Shown: positions 33,571 to 42,962 of the stretch, one piece after another | Numbering within the stretch: position 1 is the stretch's first letter | Layout: the number at the start of each line of letters is the position of its first letter | Source of the DNA: Watersipora subatra | Taxonomy: Eukaryota > Bryozoa > Gymnolaemata > Cheilostomatida > Watersiporidae | Length of the DNA: 64,000 bases | Direction: 5' to 3' | Assembly: GCF_963576615.1 (NCBI RefSeq) | Contig: NC_088712.1 | Location: 23,279,870 to 23,343,869, forward strand | The notes under the pieces: generated by a model | Seen by the model: the letters and a program-made list of their open reading frames with translations, nothing else | What the model was told of the DNA's origin: nothing | The model's database searches: none | Translations under genes and position numbers: made by a program

Positions 33571-35756
33571 TTAGTAATTTCCATGTTTAGAAGAGATATA
33601 GGTGCGTGCGCTTCGAGTTGACAGCAAGCAATGAGCGCGCTCTGTCTGGATCCCAAGATGGCCGCCTTCTGACCTTGAACTCTGATGGCTTCTCCCGATT
33701 GGACGGCGCTGGTATCATAGTCGGCCAAATACGCGGGAGGCCTTCTTATTCGTTGGGGCCGTGATGCATTCCCAGCCCCGGTATTACTAGCCTGGGCTCC
33801 TATATTTCCCGTGGTTCTTTCCTCTTCGGTTGTCAATTCGCCGCCAGGGTCGGGGTCAGCCATCGAGTTAGGGTTGCGTTCCCCTGGGGAGACCAAGGAA
33901 TCTTCGCCGGGAAACTGAAGTGCTTCCAATCTTCCCGGCGACTGGGGTATTGGTAACTCCGTTAGTCGGCTAGGCAGGAGTGGTTCTAGAATAGCGGCAT
34001 CCGGATTATGGTTTCCTCGTGAGACTCGTTTTCGGGGTTGACCTCTCATGTTAGGACGTCGGGCAGGCTCGACTTCAACTGGGGCTCGTCCTTGTTGCAC
34101 CGGACTGGGGCGACAGAGTCTTAACCTTCCTTCAGCTTGAATGGATCGCTGTCCATACCGCTCTATTTCGTAAGTATGATTTTCGTGACTCCTTAGTACG
34201 CGATAGGGTCCCACATACTTGGCCGCTAGTTTCGGATTTTCCCCTCTTCTCCGCCGCTTGCTTAGTAACCACACGAGGTCGCCCTCATTGAATAGCGGAG
34301 GCTCTCTCACATCGGTTGACACAATTTCCTTCTGTCTATCTCGGAGGAGAGTGTGGGCTTGCATCAACCGGTCGTGGACAGTCTGGACATATTCGTGTAT
34401 GCTTGTAAATGATTCCAGCCTGTTTCCATACAGCAACTGGTCAGGAAGACGTAGCTCTCGACCCAACATCAGGTAATTGGGTGTTTCCTTAGTGGCGGAG
34501 TGCGGTAACCCTCGTAGCGTCCGCATGATTTGTGGCAGTAACTGATCCCAATCTTCCTGTCCTCTGCCCAGTAAGAGAGCTCGTAGGGAGTCACCCAATA
34601 CACGATTATTTCTTTCAACCACACCATTCCCTTCGGGGTGGTACGGAGTGGTCCTAGATTTATCGACTCCCCACAAGTCACATAGCTCTTGGAATAAGGA
34701 GGACTCGAATTGGCTCCCCTGATCGGTGTGGATAACTTCGGGCAGACTGAAGTAGCTAAATATTCTCTCGTCCAGGACCTGAGCTACCGTTGGGGCCGTA
34801 GCGTCGGGGATGGCTAAAGCATCTGACCACCGAGTGAAATGGTCAGTGAGCACCAACACCCAGCTATTTCCTCGTGGGGTCTGAGGTAGGGGTCCCACTA
34901 AGTCTACGGCTAGGCGTTGCCATGGCCTCCCGGCGTACAGCCGTTGTCTGTTCCCGGAGGTCCGGCCTTTTCCTGTTTTGGCCCTTTGACAAACTTCACA
35001 AGAGAGAACTGCCCTCCGGATATCTCCAGCCATACCCGGCCAATACCAGTCCAATTGGACGCGTTTCAAGGTCTTCTCCACACCGCAGTGCGTTTGCTCG
35101 TGGGCTTTCCACAGGATTTCCTGTCTCAGCGTTTGCGGGCATACCACCACCACCCTTTCTTGCCCATTCTGAGTGAGATGAAGGGTCAATACACCTGACT
35201 CGTCGAGCTGGAGCTGGTGGAACATCCGGGCCAATCGCTGCAGCTCGGGGCTGCCTACTTGCAGCACGGCCTCTTCTATTCTCCTCCGGTTCCTGACGGC
35301 CCGGTAAATGGTCCCTAGGTCGGTAGCGGCTCTCTGTTGTAATGCCCGTACTTCATCCAGCGAAGTCTGCACCACTGTCAACCGTTCTGGAACCTTTGGG
35401 ACCGTGCTTTCACCAGCTCCCTCAACGACTCCGGTTTCACCTGTCATCTTGATGGCCCGTAACCGAGGATCCTGAAGCCTTCTGGCAGGGTCGTCCAACA
35501 CTCCTGGTGACCCCGCACCGCCCGGCAGCCGTACTGGGACTGGACTGGCTGGTGTGGGAGTCGGGAGGCCGGGCCCTGAGGCATGTCCGCTGCCGGGTAG
35601 TCGAGGCCATTCATCTTCATCCAACTGGCGGATGTTGGGACTGGATGTTCCTGTACCTCTTGGTGGCTGTACTGGAACCTGGTCCACTGGCACAGCAGTC
35701 TCCCAATTTGTCCCTGGGGTTACTAGAGAGTCACACACTTGTGACCTCGTTGGCCC
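33291..35756 (-). CDS. pol: Integrase with long C-terminal extension
   Basis: Same frame as gag and RT, about 820 codons after the TAG at 35757. A proline-rich linker is followed by the HHCC zinc-binding domain (H...HCGVEKTLKRV...CEVC), then the DDE core with AVDLVGPLPQTPRG, VIHTDQGSQFESS and GVVERNNRVLG supplying the catalytic D, D and E. The GPY/F-type module (YVGPYRVL) comes next. A 300-residue tail includes RRPPAYLADYDTSA and a segment ISLLNMEITKETVKRASPII. The core is intact. The last 280 nt overlap another frame (33570-32809), and the final 45 codons look less protein-like than the overlapping one, so the true end may shift frame. Confidence 0.93.
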   Translation of the reverse strand, partial: GPTRSQVCDSLVTPGTNWETAVPVDQVPVQPPRGTGTSSPNIRQLDEDEWPRLPGSGHASGPGLPTPTPASPVPVRLPGGAGSPGVLDDPARRLQDPRLRAIKMTGETGVVEGAGESTVPKVPERLTVVQTSLDEVRALQQRAATDLGTIYRAVRNRRRIEEAVLQVGSPELQRLARMFHQLQLDESGVLTLHLTQNGQERVVVVCPQTLRQEILWKAHEQTHCGVEKTLKRVQLDWYWPGMAGDIRRAVLSCEVCQRAKTGKGRTSGNRQRLYAGRPWQRLAVDLVGPLPQTPRGNSWVLVLTDHFTRWSDALAIPDATAPTVAQVLDERIFSYFSLPEVIHTDQGSQFESSLFQELCDLWGVDKSRTTPYHPEGNGVVERNNRVLGDSLRALLLGRGQEDWDQLLPQIMRTLRGLPHSATKETPNYLMLGRELRLPDQLLYGNRLESFTSIHEYVQTVHDRLMQAHTLLRDRQKEIVSTDVREPPLFNEGDLVWLLSKRRRRGENPKLAAKYVGPYRVLRSHENHTYEIERYGQRSIQAEGRLRLCRPSPVQQGRAPVEVEPARRPNMRGQPRKRVSRGNHNPDAAILEPLLPSRLTELPIPQSPGRLEALQFPGEDSLVSPGERNPNSMADPDPGGELTTEEERTTGNIGAQASNTGAGNASRPQRIRRPPAYLADYDTSAVQSGEAIRVQGQKAAILGSRQSALIACCQLEAHAPISLLNMEITKETVKRASPIIGALPLLSEVTTIPLELHPAPGETLDDSETDSLKENHSPHSPLPTNGSRRIRLRKFQNYAGRRVLTAHYVNSYYLPLDGAKHI

Positions 35757-37829
35757 CTAATCCCGCTTCTCAATGGCCGCACACTGCCGGCAGTCGACGC
35801 ACTGTCGTCGACTCAATCCATCGGCGTTACCGTGCTTATCGCCTTTTCGATGGATAATTTGGTACTTGTGCTCGGCCAGGCTCTCCAGCCACCGGGCCAC
35901 TTGGCAAGAGGGTTCCTTCCTCCGGTGCAACCAAACCAAGGAGGCATGATCGGTCCGGATGGTAAACTCTCTGCCATATAGGTAGGGCCGGAAATGCCGG
36001 ACAGCCAGCACAACTGCCAGCAACTCTCTTCTAGTTACGCAGTAATTGCGTTTGGCGGAGGAGAGGGTCTTGCTATAGTAGGCTATGGGTCGCTCCTTGC
36101 CTTGCTGGACCTGGGATAACACAGCCCCGGTCCCTACGTTACTAGCGTCGGTATCTAGCACGTAGGGTAAGGAGGGATCGGGATATGCCAGTACTGGGGC
36201 GTGTGTCAGCGACCATTTGAGCCTAAGGAAAGCTTCCTGTTCCTCTTCTTCCCATTTCCAGGGGACCCCTTCGCTTGTCAACAAGGTGAGAGGTTTGGCG
36301 ATCGAGGCGTAGTCAGGTACGTATCGGTGATAGTACCCAGTGGTACCCAAGTATGACCTTAACTGCGTCACGTCCTGGGGTGCTGCCCATCCACTGATGG
36401 CCTGAATCTTCTCAGGGTCGCTAGCCACTCCCGTGTCGCTGACTATGTGGCCCAGGTACTCGACTTGGGTCTGGAACAAACTGCATTTAGAGGGCTTTAG
36501 CTTCAGCCCGGCCTGTTTCAATTGCTCCAACACCTCTGCCAGCCTAGTGACATGACTAGAGAAGTCTGCTGACATGACGATGATGTCGTCTAGGTACAGC
36601 AGCAAGGTTTTCCAATGTAGCCCTTGGAGGACGCGCTCCATTAGCCGCTGGAAGGTAGCCGGGGCGGAGGTCAGTCCAAAGGGGAGCACCTTCCACCTCC
36701 ATAACTCACTGCGTGTGGCGAACGCCGACCGCTCCTGGGCCTCGGCGGAGAGGGGTACCTGCCAGTATCCGCTCATCATGTCCAAGGTATTGAAAAACCT
36801 ACTGCCGGACAAGGCGTCCAAACTCTCGTCAATCCGGGGAAGGGGGTAGGCGTCCTGGCGAGTGACACTATTAAGTTTTCTATAGTCTACACACAATCGC
36901 CACGCCCCGTCCTTCTTCCTCACCAAGACCACCGGAGAGCTCCAGGCCCCGTGAGCGGGCTCAATCATGCCTTGCTTTTCCAGGGCCGAAACCTGTCGTT
37001 CGATTTCGGCTTCTTTTCCGTGTCCTACACGGTATGGGTGTTGACGGATGGGTTGTGCCTCTGGAAGGAGGGGGATCTCGTGTTGTACCAGGGTGGTACG
37101 CCTCATGTCCTCGCTTCCTTGGCTGAATACATCCGCATAACGGACCAAAAGGTCTTCCATCCTTCGGTGCTCGGTAGGGGACGAGCAATGTGGTGCCGCC
37201 TGTTGGAGCAAGTCCAGCATGTGGGAAGGTACGTTGGAAACAGGAGGGGGAGTTTCCTTGGAAATCTCGGCTTCTCCCTTCGCTGTCCAGGGGACCCCTA
37301 TTTCGTCCGGCCCGACTCCAGTGTATTGTCCCACGACCGTTCCCGCCGTCACGCTGACGGGATGGTCGGTGGGGTTCATACAGCGGATGGCCACTCTCCC
37401 CTTCTCACCGAGTTGGTGTAGGCTGGTGGCCACCATATACCCGTTTCTTATTCCCTCGATTAACCCGACTGGTTGATAGGATGAGGACGTGAGACGTCCG
37501 GCAACCAGGACCTCGGTTCGAGGGGGAAGCGTTGTGGCTCGCATTATTTGAACTTTGCTTGTCAGAGGTCGACCCTCTCGGTCAGTGCAAGTCAACTTCT
37601 GTCCATTTAACACCAACGTGGGTTGCTGAAAGTTCATCTCACAGTGGTGGTCGACCAAGAAGGGCATGCCCAGGATGGCGTCCTCCTTCAAGGCACACAC
37701 CACGAGAGATATAGTAACCTGGACACTCCTGACTCTGACCGGGAGAGTGATGAGTCCGTGAAACTGCAGCCGGGTACCATCTGCCATTCGTCCATAGTCC
37801 TCCCGAACCTCCAATTTGCTTTTGACATC
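35757..37829 (-). CDS. pol: Reverse transcriptase / RNase H
   Basis: Same frame as gag, about 690 codons between TAA (37830) and TAG (35757). It begins with the rest of the protease (ILGMPFL). RT blocks follow: WSSPVVLVRKKDGAWRLCVD, LDMMSGYWQVPL, LPFGLTSAPATFQRLM and the catalytic YLDD, then the thumb with EYLGHIVS. RNase H has DTDASNVGTGAVLSQ, ELLAVVLAVRHFR, TDHASLVWL and ADGLSRR. All key acidic residues seen are present. No internal stop. The end, CVDCRQCAAIEKRD, is followed by TAG GGG before integrase in the same frame. Confidence 0.95.
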   Translation of the reverse strand, partial: DVKSKLEVREDYGRMADGTRLQFHGLITLPVRVRSVQVTISLVVCALKEDAILGMPFLVDHHCEMNFQQPTLVLNGQKLTCTDREGRPLTSKVQIMRATTLPPRTEVLVAGRLTSSSYQPVGLIEGIRNGYMVATSLHQLGEKGRVAIRCMNPTDHPVSVTAGTVVGQYTGVGPDEIGVPWTAKGEAEISKETPPPVSNVPSHMLDLLQQAAPHCSSPTEHRRMEDLLVRYADVFSQGSEDMRRTTLVQHEIPLLPEAQPIRQHPYRVGHGKEAEIERQVSALEKQGMIEPAHGAWSSPVVLVRKKDGAWRLCVDYRKLNSVTRQDAYPLPRIDESLDALSGSRFFNTLDMMSGYWQVPLSAEAQERSAFATRSELWRWKVLPFGLTSAPATFQRLMERVLQGLHWKTLLLYLDDIIVMSADFSSHVTRLAEVLEQLKQAGLKLKPSKCSLFQTQVEYLGHIVSDTGVASDPEKIQAISGWAAPQDVTQLRSYLGTTGYYHRYVPDYASIAKPLTLLTSEGVPWKWEEEEQEAFLRLKWSLTHAPVLAYPDPSLPYVLDTDASNVGTGAVLSQVQQGKERPIAYYSKTLSSAKRNYCVTRRELLAVVLAVRHFRPYLYGREFTIRTDHASLVWLHRRKEPSCQVARWLESLAEHKYQIIHRKGDKHGNADGLSRRQCVDCRQCAAIEKRD

Positions 37830-38189
37830 TTAAGGTAATCGCTCAAAGACATGTCGTCCCAACAAATTAGAGGTGCATCCGGTGTCCACGAGAAACTGGA
37901 CGGGCTGACCTCCGATGCGACCTGGCAAAAAATAGCTGCTATTATGCGGCTTCCATGATTCGTCTCCGTGAGTTCGTCTGGCTTTGCTCATCCTCTGGGG
38001 GCCTTTTTTGGAAGGCCGAAACGGCTTTGGCCAGACGTACGTTTCGTCCTTGGCTTCTGAGGGTGGGAGACCTGCACACTCAGGTAAGGGTTGATACTGG
38101 TTATGCAAGGGGACCGGTGGCGAGCAGGGGGGGGAGCCTGTGTCGCCTAGTCCGTCGTGGCCGTTGCCACTGGCCTTGCAGGGGTATAT
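37830..38189 (-). pseudogene. pol: Protease segment, split by an in-frame TAA
   Basis: Open in the gag frame from after the TGA (38190-38192) to TAA at 37830-37832. It contains the catalytic aspartyl motif FLVDTGCTSNLLG near its C-terminus. The second conserved protease block (ILGMPFLVDHHC) lies after the TAA, at the start of the RT frame. The stop therefore sits inside the protease domain and, unless suppressed, prevents a functional enzyme. There is no good ATG at the start. Confidence 0.85.
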
Positions 38190-38213
38190 TCAATCCACAG
38201 TCAGTACTTCCCC

Positions 38214-39110
38214 CTACTGCTGTGGATGGTAACCGTTTCCCGACCTCGTGACTTGAGGCAGTTGTCCTTGGGAGGCTTGGGGGCACCGGCGTTGGGTGTG
38301 CCCTGTCTGGCCGCAACCCCAACAATTTGGTCCCCTTTTCTCCACTCCCCGTTGTCCCAACAGCTTTCCTTCCCTTAGTCCATCCGCTAATCCTTTTATA
38401 GCCATCAGGACGTCATTCAGGGTGGCTGATGGGGGATCCGAATGGACGGGGGCGACTGTAGCGGGGGTAGCCTCCTCCTCCTCCACCGTCATTATTAGGG
38501 GTCGGGCACCAGGCCGAGGAAGAGTGGGCTGGATTTGCAGGAACTCATTCCCCGCCTGCACTGCTTCCTCCAAGCTCTGGGCCTTCATTGCTAACAGGTG
38601 GCGTTGGAGGGGCGTGTTTCCCAGGGTCAGAGAAAACGCATCCATGGCCATACTGGACTGGTAGGAGTCTGGAAGGTCAGCGTACGCTATCTTCACCAGA
38701 CGCTCCATTTCTGTGGCATGTTCTTGGAGGCTCGTCTTTGGTTCCCTCTTGAGGTGGAGCCTACTCTTAGCCTCTCTCGGGGAGAGCCTGTACTTTGTGC
38801 GTAAAGCCGAGAAGATGGAGGCAGGTGAGTCCCCTCGACTACAGCTTCTGGCTCCCTCCTTCAGTGTCTCCCGCAGGTGGAGGAGCGTGGCCTTCTCACT
38901 CCACTCATTAGCTTCCGCAACCTCTTCGAACTGGGAGATGAATAACTCTACATCTTCACTCCCATCGAACTTCGGAGGCTTGAAGCTAGCTTCCTTCCTG
39001 GGTATTCGTAAGGCTCTAGTAATAGCCTCTGTTAGTTGACCAATCTGGTCGACCTGGTGTAACTCTGCCTCAGCCAGATCTCTGGTAGCACTTCGTCGGC
39101 TGCTTGGCAT
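38214..39110 (-). CDS. gag: Gag polyprotein
   Basis: 298 codons starting MPSSRRSATRDLAEAELHQV at an ATG 53 bp inside the 5' LTR. The first 190 residues carry the retrotransposon Gag capsid pattern (FKPPKFDGSEDVELFISQFE, then HLRETLKEGA and LSPREAKSRLH). A CCHC zinc knuckle CWGCGQTGHTQRRC lies near residue 275 and would bind the packaged RNA. It ends with TAG followed by GGG. Seven sense codons later the same frame meets TGA. Pol lies in the same frame, so Gag-Pol could only arise by stop readthrough or by a mechanism not visible here. Confidence 0.93.
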   Translation of the reverse strand: MPSSRRSATRDLAEAELHQVDQIGQLTEAITRALRIPRKEASFKPPKFDGSEDVELFISQFEEVAEANEWSEKATLLHLRETLKEGARSCSRGDSPASIFSALRTKYRLSPREAKSRLHLKREPKTSLQEHATEMERLVKIAYADLPDSYQSSMAMDAFSLTLGNTPLQRHLLAMKAQSLEEAVQAGNEFLQIQPTLPRPGARPLIMTVEEEEATPATVAPVHSDPPSATLNDVLMAIKGLADGLREGKLLGQRGVEKRGPNCWGCGQTGHTQRRCPQASQGQLPQVTRSGNGYHPQQ

Positions 39111-39140
39111 GGTTACAAGGTTTATCCTGGAAGTCTGTGG

Positions 39141-39162
39141 TCAAATCCCACCGCTGCCACCA
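39141..39162 (-). promoter_or_regulatory. Primer binding site matching tRNA-Leu
   Basis: One base inside the 5' LTR the minus strand reads TGGTGGCAGCGGTGGGATTT. The first 19 bases are complementary to the 3' end of eukaryotic tRNA-Leu(AAG) including its CCA tail (...TCCCACCGCTGCCACCA), from my memory of animal tRNA-Leu sequences. This is where minus-strand DNA synthesis would be primed. Confidence 0.85.
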
Positions 39163-39163
39163 G

Positions 39164-39685
39164 TGTGTTGGATCCTGCGACCAACACGTAGAGGCGACCT
39201 GGGTCGGCTTACTCTACCGGTCTGCATTCACTCTCCACAGGGGCCGTGTAAGGGTTGCCCGTTGACCAACACGCGGAGGCGACTAGGTCGACTTTCACCA
39301 CCGGTCTACTTCAACCACCTTACACCAGGAATTGCTCCCTGAGTGATATTATACTCGTTCGACAAGGTCGACCTGAGGTCGACGGGGTCGACAGTGTTTC
39401 TATAGCTCTACTCCCAAAGCACAGTCCGTAGACTGAGGCTTGGAGTAAAGTAAGTGCTCAGTGTGATTCTGTTATTGCGCAAGGTAACAGAAGAGTGTGG
39501 GTCCAAATGCAAAGCATGTATTGAACGATCTAAATGAGCCGAGGCTCTGCCTTAAATACAACCGAATATGTAAATGAGGTGGCAAAGGCCAGCCTCCTCT
39601 AGGGGCGTGATTACATAAAGGAAAGAGAGAATACAACTCCAATGACACCAAAGAAAAGGAGATGGCAACGCACGTTTCCATCACA
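39164..39685 (-). repeat. 5' LTR
   Basis: 522 bp with the same ends as the 3' LTR. It contains a tandem duplication near its plus-strand left end (GACCAACACGTAGAGGCGAC and GACCAACACGCGGAGGCGAC about 86 bp apart). Several GGTCGAC-type motifs (GTCGACCTGAGGTCGAC) at about 39365-39392 form local palindromes inside the LTR. Confidence 0.95.
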
Positions 39686-41276
39686 ATATTAATGAACATC
39701 AATTGGAAAATGACAGTATAGGGGAGACACCTAGGCCTGCTAAGAGAAAACAAGTTGCAAACCAGCGACCAATCTTACCTTCAATATGTATTCTGTGTAA
39801 GGAACGCAAGTGCAAGACTGGATGTGTAACCACTACTATTAATAAGCTTCGAAAAACCCAGCCCTAAATTTTCAGGTATGTCAGTGAAGCATGTTTAAAT
39901 AACCTGTGATGGCTGATTTGATCTAGTTGGTTTTATGGCATAGTATTATTATGGCGATATCATCCGATTTTGACCTACTAAAGGTAACCTGTGATTTATA
40001 GTATATGTTTGAGTTGTGCTATTGGTTGTGCTATCTTTCAAAGGAAAACTCCAGGACTGTGCAGAGATCCTTGGAGATGAACGTATTTTGCGGGAGTTTA
40101 GCGGGAGTGATGCTGTCGAACGAAGGCTGAAATACCATAAATCCTGCTATAATAAATATGTATATGACGCCGAGGGGTAAATTTCCTATTCTATTACTTT
40201 TTAGGAATATTATTGTTGTTAGTGCTTTATAGTCTCTGTGTGAACAGGTATTCTATCTTTGATATTTATTTGTCATGTGAAACACTCAACACTGCAAAGC
40301 ATGATTTAATTTAACAGATTACGCAGGAAAGATGATGTGGTATGTATAGAGTGTGTAGAATAATAGGTATAAAAGGTGTATGGTATATGTTGTGATTTGT
40401 GTGGCCTTCCGCTATAAAGATTGACAATCTATTTCAGTTGTAGTTTGAGGCAAAACAACAACCCCAAACATAGTGGCGCTGAACTAGATTATTAATAAAT
40501 TTCAACTTGAGACTCTTTAATATGGTTAAGGATCATGATTATTCGGCAGGGGGAAATAACTCACCTCAAACATAAACCTATCCGTGCAATGTAATCTTAG
40601 TAGAAGAAACAGATGATTTGTGTTATATAATTCTTCTTAAACATGGCTTCATTATTATTCTGCTAACATCTACACACCCTATGACTGCTAATAAAGAGCT
40701 TTCACGTGCTTGTCTAACAATTTGATATAATGCCATTGCTGTTTATGGTATGAATCGCACATATATAGACTTTATTTCTTTCAAGCCCAACATTCCTCCA
40801 CCTCAAGGTAATGGCTGGCACATGACTAAAAAAGACACACTAGAAATAACTTGGTATCAGAAATCTGTCATACCACCACAAGTTCTGAAAACGGTACATT
40901 GCAAGTGCGACAAAAATGGCTGCCGTCAAAGATGCTCATGTAAGATGGCCAACTTACCATGGTGCGACCTTTGTGGCTGCACCAATACAGAATGCGCTAA
41001 CAGGGATGTGGAAGATGATGAGGAGGATGATGATGAGAAAGATGAGAGCTAAATCCTATTATTAAGTTATCAATATGTATATATTGTTATTTATCGAATC
41101 TCAATAAAAACCACAATTATTTGTTGAAGTTGTCTCCTTTGTGTCTGTAGAAAATACATTTATTAGCATAATGCATCTATTCACTTGTGTAATAGTTCAG
41201 CGACTAGGTATGAAATACATTGATATAATCACCTCATATTTAAAACAAAGTTAAATAAATGTTTAAAAGCTTTTAG

Positions 41277-41348
41277 GTCACCTTAGACTGCCACGCACAC
41301 AGTACATGTGTAAATGGCAAATGTCGCTGCCAAGAAATTTGGCGCTGA
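41277..41348 (+). CDS. Small cysteine-rich terminal exon (EGF- or CXC-like)
   Basis: Acceptor aaaagcttttag (ending 41276) is followed by DCHAHSTCVNGKCRCQEIWR and TGA at 41346. The C-x5-C-x4-C-x-C spacing resembles half an EGF module or a CXC repeat. It lies 220 bp beyond the CXC-tail exon and may be an alternative last exon of that gene. Weak but suggestive. Confidence 0.3.
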   Translation, partial: VTLDCHAHSTCVNGKCRCQEIWR

Positions 41349-42448
41349 TTGAGTATTGGCAAGGTTGGTCATTCCGACAAACTGAATTTCTAAAGACATA
41401 CATTACAGCAATCTTTTGGAACAATCAAATCCTGCTCTACTTTTTGTTTCCTAAACTAAAAAAAAATTAACAATTCAGCATCACATGCACTGGACTATAC
41501 GTGAAGTTCGGAAAATATCCACGGCTAAACAATACTTCCCTTGATTTTTATACAACGCCTCCTCTATTCAAAAAGTTTGAACAGCGATAATTATAAAAGT
41601 GTAGTTGTCTGCTCTTTTCAAGTTACAACTTTTCAAGACCATACTAGACTGGGCAATGCGAAGCCACGGTGTCCTACATAAATAGCCACATTCCTCGCGA
41701 CGCAACGTCAACGCTTTGTTCACTTGCAGCTGGTCAGGCAAGCGAGTCATCATTGTTTACATTGAAAGAATGGCTGAGACAGCTTTGTTGCTACATGTAA
41801 TTTGACATAACTACTAAAGTACACAAGATATTGGTTTAAAACTTTAGATGCAAAGCTTATACACTATGCTTTTCCTACCCTGCAAATTTGTAAACGTAAA
41901 GTTGAATATTTCATATGTAAAGTGCCAGTAAAAGTGTATATGCCTATTCAAAAAATATTGCAAAATTATCAATGTTGCCCTATGCTATGGGCTAACAGGT
42001 CTGATAGCTAAGTGTACAAACTGATTTCAAATACATACACACTAGTAAATGGTACACTGATCGCAGTCTGCCATGAACATAAATGTTGAGTCTTAGGTGT
42101 TATGCAAACAGCATCAGAAAAATCGTAGAAAACAAACGACAAATGGTACACTTTTCTAGACATAATTATTGTGACAGGCTACACATGACTAAAGATGACC
42201 AGTCGGCTGAGCTTTGATCTAAGATTATTTTTGTTAGCTGCTACCTTTGTAGCCTCGTGGTGAATTCTAATTCTGACATATCTGGATGTGATAGTTTTAA
42301 CTAACGCTGGCTGCGCTGTGACTTGAGCATGGAACTTCCTGATGCAAATTGCTTTGAAAAACCAACAAAAGAGTCTTAGTGACCACCAGCTCGTGTATGT
42401 CTGCAGTGATTCCTTGAATAGATTCCTTGAATATTCCTTCCAGAATAG

Positions 42449-42500
42449 ATTATACGGCAGTGTGTCGACTTACAAGGAAGTCGACACACTGCCGTATAAT
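42449..42500. repeat. Perfect 23-bp-arm palindrome
   Basis: TTATACGGCAGTGTGTCGACTT (plus one more base outside) and its exact reverse complement are separated by ACAAGG. Its position inside the P-like element's inner region suggests a transposon structure rather than a host terminator. Confidence 0.85.
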
Positions 42501-42962
42501 TCTTAGCCTAGACATATCTTTGTGATGAAAGGATGAGGTGTAAACAGACCACCTCTATCTTTTACACTGATTAGTGTCGCATCATCCCTGGTGTGTAAAC
42601 CTGGACAGGAGCTAGGCTATAAAGCAGGTGCAGTCATTGCAGTTGAGTTTTAAGCTCCGTACCACATAACCTGCTAAATAAATATTATATGTTAATATTA
42701 TTATAAAAAGTATATGTATCAACCGTAAAATAAATTTACCTACATCTCACTGATCTGCTGCAGTATTACTTCAAGCCACTCTGCTACCTGTATATCTGTT
42801 CTATACACTAACAATAAGTGAAATTAGCTAATACCAAAATACATGTACATACCTAAATCATGTACCACAATATGGGCAGTCATGCAGTTTAGCCCATGCA
42901 GCAAGGCTACAATGTGTGCCAGATCTCTTGTTTTGTAGAAAATTTGGAGGAATTGGTTGTAT

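Larger units (their letters stand above)
32187..39685 (-). mobile_element. Full-length Ty3/Gypsy LTR retrotransposon
   Basis: A 7.5-kb element with LTRs at 32187-32622 (3' LTR) and 39164-39685 (5' LTR). It is bounded by TG...CA and flanked by 4-bp ATAT duplications (32183-32186 and 39686-39689). On the minus strand it has a primer binding site, gag with a CCHC knuckle, aspartic protease, reverse transcriptase/RNase H, integrase, a C2H2 zinc-finger frame and a polypurine tract. The order PR-RT-RH-IN defines the Ty3/Gypsy group. LTRs differ by about one substitution over roughly 400 shared bases plus one 86-bp length change, so the insertion is recent. All gag-pol segments share one reading frame but are separated by stops, so this copy is probably not autonomous unless stops are suppressed. 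GC content is clearly higher than the surroundings. Confidence 0.97.
32161..41052 (+). pseudogene. Cysteine-rich (CXC-tail) host gene, interrupted by the Gypsy insertion
   Basis: Plus-strand exon pieces. (a) An acceptor accacag is followed by CCAGAGACAG in frame (PETDSAVN) up to 32186. The same frame resumes at 39690 as INEHQLENDSIGETPRPAKR and CILCKERKCKTGC, with the 7.5-kb element in between. A TAA follows at about 39865. (b) 40044-40176 encodes CAEILGDERILREFSGSDAV, then KYHKSCYNKYVYD. (c) 40786-41052 encodes GNGWHMTKKDTLEITWY, a CXC-type domain (HCKCDKNGCRQRCSCK ... CDLCGC ... C) and an acidic tail ending TAA. This module order (CxxC motif, LGD...KYH..C motif, GNGW, then CXC tail) is a recurrent multicopy invertebrate protein family that I know only as uncharacterised. 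Exon phases do not join cleanly and the middle is missing, so this copy is probably degenerate apart from the insertion. Confidence 0.6.

Noticed and set aside
34874..37714. Several plus-strand ORFs of 60-156 codons across the Gypsy element
   Set aside because: Antisense shadows of the intact RT/RNase H and integrase frames in GC-richer DNA.
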